From Desulfobacteraceae bacterium (GTDB lineage Bacteria > Desulfobacterota > Desulfobacteria > Desulfobacterales > Desulfosalsimonadaceae), in the NCBI GenBank assembly GCA_003551985.1, contig PUOB01000339.1:1-10508 (forward strand): a DNA stretch of 10,508 bases, written 5' to 3'. Under the pieces are notes generated by a model that was not told the DNA's origin, did not search any database, and worked only from the letters and a program-made list of their open reading frames with translations. A program made the position numbers and the translations under genes. Of the stretch, positions 1 to 6,300 are shown in pieces (position 1 is the stretch's first letter; every line of letters begins with the position of its first letter).

Positions 1-1
1 A

Positions 2-376
2 TGCCCGGTGATCGCATCGCTGGGCGGCGCATCAGCGGTGCTCATCGTGGCTGAACCTTCGGTTTCGGGTGCTCACGACATGGAACGGGTGGCACAGCTT
101 GCGGCCCGGTTCAATATTCCGGCCATGGTCTGCATCAATAAGTTCGACATCAATCCCGCCCAGGGCGAGGCTATCGAATCGTATGCGGCGCGGAAAAATA
201 TCGCCGTGATGGGGCGGATCCCGTTTGATCCGATATTTACCCGGGCAATGGTCAAGGGGCAAACCCTGCTTGAATACGATGCGAATTCCGAAGGCGCCCA
301 TGCCATTCGATCCATCTGGGAAAAGGTCATCCGTTCATTCGGCAGGGCAAACCTCGCTGATGCAGCGGTTAAGTGA
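2..376 (+). CDS. MinD-superfamily P-loop ATPase, C-terminal part (5' end outside window)
   Basis: Only the last 124 codons are visible; the frame is open from base 2 and ends in TGA at 374-376. The visible peptide starts CPVIASLGGASAVLIVAEPSVSG, which matches the stretch after the Walker-type DGPPG motif in MinD/Mrp-like ATPases of the COG1149 type (P-loop ATPase with inserted ferredoxin). The later segment NIPAMVCINKFDIN is the NKxD-like nucleotide-base region of that fold, and the C-terminal FDPIFTRAMVKGQTLLEYD is also typical. The P-loop and any ferredoxin insert lie upstream and cannot be checked. Family members are soluble ATPases linked to Fe-S cluster or metal-cofactor assembly. The gene overlaps or directly abuts the GAF kinase, so the two are probably translationally coupled. 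The family call is firm from pattern; the exact cellular role is unknown. Confidence 0.85.
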   Translation, partial: CPVIASLGGASAVLIVAEPSVSGAHDMERVAQLAARFNIPAMVCINKFDINPAQGEAIESYAARKNIAVMGRIPFDPIFTRAMVKGQTLLEYDANSEGAHAIRSIWEKVIRSFGRANLADAAVK

Positions 377-1593
377 GTTTCCTCATGAGCGATCTGATCA
401 ATTTTGAGAAGTACTATGATGTTTTCCGGGACATCAGCAGAATCGTCCACGCAAGCGTCGATGTCGAGGAGGTCTTGGAGCTGGTTGCCTGGAAAAGCAC
501 TGAAATGCTCGGTGCGACAGGTGCTTTTTTGCGAATTATCAACCTGAAAACAATGGCATCGGAGCAGTTTGCCGCTTACGGCCTCGATGATGAACATATT
601 GCAAAAGCCCCGATTTCCGGAACCGGGTTTTTCCAGGCGTTTTATAAATCCAAAAAAGTCGCCATTACCAGAGATCTATCAGAAAACCCGCACATCAAAA
701 ATGCGCCATATCTCAAAGAAAGGGGCATTCAGACAATTATCGACATTCCCTTGATCCTGAGGGAAGATGTTATTGGTATCATCCGCGTTTATTTCAAAAA
801 ACCCATCGAACTTTCGGACAAAGAGCTGGACTTTATCGGTGCCGTTTCCGAAACATGCGCCTGTGCCATTGACAAGGCCCGAATGATCGAAGAGCAGAAA
901 ACCCAATATAATCAGCTGGCGCTCCAAACGGAAAAACTCTCCGCATTGGGACGCATGGCTGCGGGTATCGCGCACGAAATCAACAATCCCCTGGCCGGAA
1001 TTCTTCTTTTCAGCACCAACATGCTCAAAAAAACGCCGCCGGAAGGGCCCATCCGGGAGGGTCTTGATGTCATCGTTCAGGAGTCCCAGCGCTGCAAATC
1101 CATTATTCAGGACCTATTGGAATTCTCCCGCGATAAAGACCCCACAAAGATGCCGGCCAAAATCAATGACATCATTGAAAAAGCGCTCAACATTCTCAAC
1201 AACGAGTTTCGGCTCAATCACATCGCCGTTGAAACGGATTTGTCGGATAACCTGCCGGCCATACCCATGGACGCGCACCTGATGCAGCAGGTCCTTGTCA
1301 ATCTCCTGCTCAATGCCATAGAAGCTGTTGAGGAAAAAGGCATGGTTACCATACGAAGCGTTATGACGCCGGATCGTCAATACCAGAAGGTCGAGATCGA
1401 GGATACGGGCCGGGGTATACCCAAAGCACATGCAGGCAAAATCTTCGATCCTTTTTTCTCAACCAAAAAGAGCGGCACCGGCCTCGGCCTGGCTGTCAGC
1501 TACGGCATTGTGCAGAAGCATAACGGACAGATTGATATGTCCAGTGAACCGGGAAAGGGGACCCGTTTTACTATTGCCATTCCTGCATCCTGA
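373..1593 (+). CDS. GAF-domain sensor histidine kinase (NtrB-like transmitter)
   Basis: The 406-residue reading frame has no transmembrane segment, so the kinase is probably cytoplasmic. Residues ~25-175 look like a GAF domain (VEEVLELVAWKSTEMLGATG at its start, ETCACAIDKARM at its end). A short coiled coil leads into a HisKA domain with the H-box GRMAAGIAHEINNPLAG, phospho-acceptor His201 in GTG numbering. The HATPase domain has an N-box with Asn310/Asn314, the G1 box DTGRGIP at 344-350, an FDPFFSTK F-box and a GTGLGLA G2 box, so all catalytic boxes are present. The start is ambiguous: GTG at 373 overlaps the previous stop, while ATG at 385 (MSDLINF) is preceded by AAGTGAG with 7-base spacing and may be the true start. 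The GAF ligand is not evident; C162-A-C164 at the end of the domain could be redox-active, but this is speculation. The adjacent NtrC-type gene is the obvious partner. Confidence 0.92.
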   Translation: MSFLMSDLINFEKYYDVFRDISRIVHASVDVEEVLELVAWKSTEMLGATGAFLRIINLKTMASEQFAAYGLDDEHIAKAPISGTGFFQAFYKSKKVAITRDLSENPHIKNAPYLKERGIQTIIDIPLILREDVIGIIRVYFKKPIELSDKELDFIGAVSETCACAIDKARMIEEQKTQYNQLALQTEKLSALGRMAAGIAHEINNPLAGILLFSTNMLKKTPPEGPIREGLDVIVQESQRCKSIIQDLLEFSRDKDPTKMPAKINDIIEKALNILNNEFRLNHIAVETDLSDNLPAIPMDAHLMQQVLVNLLLNAIEAVEEKGMVTIRSVMTPDRQYQKVEIEDTGRGIPKAHAGKIFDPFFSTKKSGTGLGLAVSYGIVQKHNGQIDMSSEPGKGTRFTIAIPAS

Positions 1594-1628
1594 GGCGCTG
1601 GTTTTCGGACCCTAAAGGATGGTCGAAA

Positions 1629-3035
1629 ATGCCTGTCGCGAAAATCCTTATTATTGATGATGAGAGCGTTATCTGCGAAGGCTGCCGGCTTGCGCTTTTG
1701 CCGTATGGATACGCCGTTGAAGCACGACTGGACGGTCATGCGGGCCTGAATGCAGCGCGCAGCGAATCATTCGACCTGGTTCTTCTGGATATGAAGCTCC
1801 CCGAAATGGAAGGAATGGACGTTCTCAAAACCATTCGCCATGAAATCCCCGAAATGCCGGTAATTATCATGACCGGTTATTTTACCGTGCAGAACGCGGT
1901 GGATGCCATGAAAGCGGGCGCCGTGGATTACCTGACAAAGCCTTTCACCGACGATGCGATTGTGTTTGCCGTGGAAAGGGCCCTGGAAAAGAAGCGGCTG
2001 ATCGAGGAAAACCGCACTCTCCGAAAGATGCTCTTTGATCGGTACAGTTTTAACCAGGTCGTGGGGGAAAACGCAAAAATACTTGAACTATTTAACAACA
2101 TCAAAAAAGTCGCACCCGGGGATACCACTGTTTTACTTTGCGGTGAAAGCGGCACGGGCAAAGAGCTGTTTGCCATGGCGGTCCATGCCCACAGCCAACA
2201 AGCGGCGAGACAATTTGTCGCCGTGGATTGCAGCTCCCTCTCGCCGGGCCTGCTCGAGAGCGAGCTGTTCGGGCATGTCAAAGGGGCTTTTACGGGCGCA
2301 ACGGAAAACAAGACCGGTATCTTCGAGGCCGCGCACGATGGCACCCTGTTTCTTGACGACGTGGCCAACCTGGACATGTCGATCCAGGGGAAGCTGCTGC
2401 GGGTACTCGAGGCCTGTGAGTATAAGCCGGTGGGCGCAAGCAGTGTCAGGAAGACCAATGCCAGGATTGTCGCCGCCACGAACAGGGATTTGAAGGCCAT
2501 GGTGGAATCGGGTGAGTTTCGGGAAGACCTGTTTTACCGGCTCAATGTGTTTCCGGTTGTCATTCCGCCGCTTCGGGAGCGGACGGACGATATTCCGCGG
2601 CTTGCGTATCATTTCCTGAAGCATTTCTGCAAAAAGACCGGCAAAAAAATAGACGGTTTTGCCGATGATGCCATGGAAACCCTGGTTCATTTCGAATGGC
2701 CGGGCAATGTGCGCCAGCTTAAAAACGTGGTCGAGCGCCTGGTTATCATGGCCGACAACCCGGTTTTAAGCCGTTTTGACCTGCTGGAAGCCCGGCCCGT
2801 GCAGTCGGAGATGAAAGGCGGCCATATTCCGGAAACAGTGGACGCGTTAAAGGAATACAAGGAGCAGGTGTTGAAGGCGCATTATTTTCAAATGGAAAAG
2901 GCGTTTCTTGTCAAAGCGCTGAAATCCTGCGAGGGAAATATTTCAAAGGCCGCCGGGAAAGTCGGCATGCAGCGGTCCAATTTTTCCACCCTGATGAAAA
3001 AACACCATATTTCAGTCGACGCGGTTAAAGAGTAG
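1629..3035 (+). CDS. NtrC-family sigma-54-dependent response regulator
   Basis: The 468-residue protein has the three canonical parts. The REC domain (1-~120) has the acidic pair in IIDDES, phospho-acceptor Asp54 in VLLDMKLPEMEG, Thr in IIMTGY and Lys in DYLTKPF. The AAA+ sigma-54 interaction domain (~140-380) has Walker A GESGTGKE at 172-179, the sigma-54 contact loop GAFTGA at 219-224, Walker B GTLFLDD at 238-244, and sensor II region WPGNVRQLKN. The Fis-type helix-turn-helix (~430-468) contains EGNISKAAGKVGMQRSNF. The second Walker B acidic residue is Asp instead of the common Glu (LDDV rather than LDEI). The gene starts 35 bases after the kinase stop, with AAAGGATGG at 1614-1622 as ribosome binding site, so it is co-transcribed with its likely cognate kinase. 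A sigma-54 promoter follows directly downstream, in front of the HdrA fusion gene, and is the best candidate target. Confidence 0.95.
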   Translation: MPVAKILIIDDESVICEGCRLALLPYGYAVEARLDGHAGLNAARSESFDLVLLDMKLPEMEGMDVLKTIRHEIPEMPVIIMTGYFTVQNAVDAMKAGAVDYLTKPFTDDAIVFAVERALEKKRLIEENRTLRKMLFDRYSFNQVVGENAKILELFNNIKKVAPGDTTVLLCGESGTGKELFAMAVHAHSQQAARQFVAVDCSSLSPGLLESELFGHVKGAFTGATENKTGIFEAAHDGTLFLDDVANLDMSIQGKLLRVLEACEYKPVGASSVRKTNARIVAATNRDLKAMVESGEFREDLFYRLNVFPVVIPPLRERTDDIPRLAYHFLKHFCKKTGKKIDGFADDAMETLVHFEWPGNVRQLKNVVERLVIMADNPVLSRFDLLEARPVQSEMKGGHIPETVDALKEYKEQVLKAHYFQMEKAFLVKALKSCEGNISKAAGKVGMQRSNFSTLMKKHHISVDAVKE

Positions 3036-3064
3036 CCGGATTTGGGAAAGATTTTTCAGAAAGG

Positions 3065-3086
3065 GGCGTATAATGCCTTATACGCC
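3065..3086. repeat. Perfect 9-bp palindrome, candidate activator site or REP-like element
   Basis: Arms GGCGTATAA (3065-3073) and TTATACGCC (3078-3086) are exact reverse complements with a 4-base spacer TGCC. The element lies 29 bases past the regulator stop codon and about 220 bases upstream of the predicted sigma-54 transcription start, a range used by NtrC-type enhancer sites. It has no T-tract after it, so it is a poor intrinsic terminator. Its context AGGGGCG-ATAAT and the upstream TTTTCAGAA resemble the larger palindrome at 9125-9175, which favours a dispersed repeat family instead of, or as well as, a regulator site. Confidence 0.5.
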
Positions 3087-3206
3087 TATACATATTTGAT
3101 TTAATGGTATATATTTTATTCCTCCCCCGCCCGCCGTATAATTATCCAACCATTTTTTTCCAAAAGGTCATTTCGACGGGTTGTTTCTCCTTGTGTAATT
3201 TTTTAA

Positions 3207-3219
3207 TAAATCATTGATA
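3207..3219 (-). promoter_or_regulatory. IHF-type binding site
   Basis: TAAATCATTGATA matches every position of the reverse complement of the IHF consensus (YAANNNNTTGATW). It lies in an A+T-rich tract centred about 83 bases before the predicted sigma-54 start, between the palindrome and the promoter, where IHF bends DNA in many sigma-54 systems. Chance matches are possible in A+T-rich DNA; position is what gives the call weight. Confidence 0.5.
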
Positions 3220-3249
3220 TAATTAATAAAATTAATTGAATAGCCTTTA

Positions 3250-3270
3250 GGCGCAATGGCGCCCGTTTTT
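3250..3270 (+). terminator. Weak candidate terminator hairpin upstream of the sigma-54 promoter
   Basis: GGCGC (3250-3254) and GCGCC (3259-3263) pair around an AATG loop, followed by CG and five T (3266-3270). The stem is only five pairs, so termination would be inefficient, but it could limit read-through from the regulator gene. The T-run overlaps the first base of the -24 element. Confidence 0.3.
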
Positions 3271-3285
3271 GGAACAGGACTTGCT
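3270..3285 (+). promoter_or_regulatory. Sigma-54 (-24/-12) promoter for the HdrA-fusion gene
   Basis: TGGAACAGGACTTGCT fits the sigma-54 consensus TGGCAC-N5-TTGCW with one mismatch (A for C in the -24 box). The invariant GG (3271-3272) and GC (3283-3284) have the required 10 intervening bases. The predicted start is near 3296, giving a leader of about 59 bases. An NtrC-family activator gene lies immediately upstream, supporting the call. Confidence 0.72.
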
Positions 3286-3341
3286 ATCATTTTTTTAAAA
3301 GCAATCCCATTGCTGCCAAAAATGATGCACGCTTTTCCATA

Positions 3342-3348
3342 AAGGAGG
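3342..3348 (+). promoter_or_regulatory. Strong ribosome binding site fixing the start at 3355
   Basis: AAGGAGG ends 6 bases before the ATG at 3355, an essentially ideal Shine-Dalgarno sequence that decides the start of the large fusion gene and suggests high translation. Confidence 0.85.
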
Positions 3349-3354
3349 GAAGCC

Positions 3355-6300
3355 ATGAGCCGTCAATCGGAAGATACCACACACAGCAGCCCCGAGCCGA
3401 GGCATATTCTTTTGATGGAGGACGACGCCACTGTGGCAAAAGGGCTTAAGCTGGTCCTCGATGAAGAAGGGTACGGGGTGGATGTCGCCACAACGGGGCA
3501 AGGCGCGCTTGACAGCGCCGGACAGAAGTCCTTCGACCTTCTGGTGGCGGATTTGCGTCTGCCGGATATGGATGGCATGGAGGTCATCAGGCAGGTGAAG
3601 CAAACCCGACCCGAAACCGGGGTGATCGTCATTACGGGCTATGCCAATGTCCACACGGCGGTCGATGCCATGAAAACCGGCGCTTTCGATTACCTGTCCA
3701 AGCCCTTCACGGAAGCGGATTTTCTGGGCAGGGTTGCCGCGGCCATGCAAAAAAGGAAACAGCGGGATGGAAAGGAAGCTGTTGCACCGGACGAAGCGGC
3801 GCCGGAGGAACCCGGCGAAACAGCTGATGCCGGTCTGCGGGTGCTGGTGGTGGAAGACGAGCCCAGCGTAGCAAACGGTATCCGGATGATCTTGAATGAA
3901 CAGGGGTTTGATACGGAAATCGCGGGTACCGGTGAGGCGGGGATTAACATGATCACGGATGCCCATTTCGATCTTCTGGTGATCGACCTTCGGCTTCCCG
4001 ATATGGACGGCAAGCAGGTCATCCGCCAAGCCGCCCAACAGCTTCCCGGTACGCCCGTGATCGTCATAACCGGATATGTCAGCGTGCCGTCCGCGGTGGA
4101 CGCTCTTCGAATGAACGTTTCCGATTATCTTGCCAAGCCGTTTACCGAAGAGGCCTTCATGAACACGGTCGGGAAGGCTTTGAAGAAAAACGGAAATGCC
4201 CGAAATGGAGGGCAGTTGATCGACGCCGTGGCGGAAGCGGCTGCGTCCATCCGGACGGGATTCTATATATGCCGCGGTGGAGAGGATCTTGCAAAAACGA
4301 TCGATATTGACGATATCGTCCGATTTGCCGGCGAGCAGGCCGGTGTCGTGGTGGCCCGGGACCATCCGTATCTTTGCCGGGATACGGGGTTGGCGCTCAT
4401 CAAAAACGATATTGAGGAGATGGCGTTGAACCGGGTGGTGGTGGCCGCATGCGCCCCGGATTCCTATGAAAGGGCTTTCAGGGACGCCTGCCAGGAAGCA
4501 GGACTCAAGCCTGGGCACTTCCAGATGGTGCCGGTACGCGAACAGGTGTCCTGGGTTGCACAAGATGCGGGCGAAGCCGCCGTTAAAACACGGACACTGG
4601 TTGCGGCCGCGATTTACCGGGTGCAATACCATCACATTCATCCTCCCCGGAAGGCCGCCGTTTCTCCGGATGTGCTGGTGGTGGGCGGCGGTATTGCCGG
4701 GATGACGGCGGCACTTGATGTTGCGAGGTCCGGCACCCGGGTGTACCTGGTTGAAAAGTCCGCCACCATTGGCGGCCACATGCTTCAGTATGATAAAACG
4801 TTTCCCACGCTCGATTGCGCCGCGTGCATCGGGACCCCTGTGATGGTGGAAGTGGGGCAGCATCCGAAGATCGAGGTGATGACCCTCTCCGAGGTAACGA
4901 CGATTACCGGGCATGTTGGGAACTATACCGTCTCGGTTCGCCGGAATCCCCGCTATATTAAAGAGGATGTGTGTACAGGGTGTGGGGAATGCGAAAAGGT
5001 CTGCCCTGTTGAACGCCCCAGTGAATGGGATGCGGGGCTCAAGCAGCAAAGCGCTATTTACCGGTCATTTCCCCAGGCCGTGCCCATCGCCTATGCCATC
5101 GACAAGCAGGGAAAGTCGCCCTGTAAAGCCGCGTGCCCGGCCCATGTATCCGTCCAGGGGTTCATCGCATTGATGAAGCGGGGAAAATATGCCGAGGCAC
5201 TCACCCTTTTCAGGCAGGACAACCCCTTTCCCGGTGTATGCGGCCGCGTCTGTCATCACCCCTGCGAAGACGCATGCAGCCGGCAGGAATATGACCAACC
5301 GCTTGCTATCCGGGACTTGCATCGCTTTTTGTTTGATTGGGAAAACAGCGGCAATGAATTGTTTCTGCCGGCTAAGGCGGAAACGCGGGATGAAAAAATC
5401 GCCATTATCGGTTCCGGGCCTGCCGGGCTTGCAACCGGGTATTTTCTGGCAAAAAAGGGCTACGCCTCAACGGTTTTCGAAAAACTATCGGTTGCAGGCG
5501 GCTGGATGGCTGCGGGCATCCCGGACTACAGGCTTCCCAAGGACATTCTTGTGCGGGAGATCGATATCATTCGAAAAATGGGGGTGGAAATCAAGACCGG
5601 CGTAACCTTCGGTCGGGACGTTACCTTCCGGACCCTTGCCGAGGCCGGGTATTCAGCGGTATTCATGGGAACCGGGCTTCAAGCGGGAACGCGTCTCGGC
5701 ATCGAAAACGAGGATGCGCCGGGCGTGTTCCAGGGGATTGATTTCCTGCGTGATATCGCCCTTGGAAAGGACGTTTACAAGGGTCGAAAAGCCGTTGTCA
5801 TCGGCGGCGGCAATGTGGCCCTTGATTGCGCACGCACGCTGGTGCGCAAGGGGTTTGAAAGGGTCGCCATTATGTATCGCCGAACCCGCGGGGATATGCC
5901 CGCCCATGAAATCGAGATTGCCGATACCGAAAGCGAAGGCGTTGAATTTATCTATCAGGCGGCGCCCGGCCGAATTCTTTTGGACGGACCCGGCAAACCG
6001 TCCGGCAGGATCACGGGCCTCGAATATCTGGCAATGGCGCCGGGAGAGCCGGATGAAACCGGCCGGCGCGCGCCTATCCCGGTTCGGGGGTCTGAAACCA
6101 TTATTCAATGCGATACCATTATCCCCGCCGTCGGGCAGATGCCGGATATCACGGACATCAGGGGGGAAAAAATCCCCATGACCCGGTGGGGAAAATTTGA
6201 TGCGGACCCCGTAACGCTTCAAACCCCCATGAAATGGGTATTTGCGGGCGGTGATGCCCTATATGGCCCGAAAACGGTTGCGGATGCGGTGGCATGCGGG

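Larger units (their letters stand above)
3036..3354. other. Intergenic control region between regulator and HdrA-fusion gene
   Basis: This 319-base gap holds no credible gene and is much more A+T-rich than the flanking genes. In order it contains a perfect palindrome (3065-3086), an A+T-rich tract with an IHF-type site (3207-3219), a short G+C hairpin followed by five T (3250-3270), a sigma-54 type promoter (3270-3285) and a strong ribosome binding site (3342-3348). Taken together the order is that of an enhancer-dependent promoter. The expected leader (about 3296-3354) contains a small inverted repeat, GCAAT/ATTGC, at 3301-3313, nested with AAAAGC (3297-3302) and GCTTTT (3331-3336); whether it folds is unknown. 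Confidence 0.6.

Noticed and set aside
1928..2690. Minus-strand open frames of 185-190 codons opposite the NtrC gene
   Set aside because: They lie antisense to the invariant AAA+ motifs, and their translations show no domain.
3215..3223. Extended -10 sigma-70 promoter, TGATATAAT
   Set aside because: The -10 match is perfect, but no -35 match sits at normal spacing, the tract is A+T-rich so TATAAT words are frequent, and it overlaps the IHF site. A minor constitutive promoter cannot be excluded.
3295..5049. 584-codon open frame on the minus strand opposite the HdrA fusion
   Set aside because: It is antisense to clearly conserved REC and HdrA coding sequence, is rich in His/Gly/Pro/Arg without a recognisable domain, and reflects the codon bias of the + strand gene.
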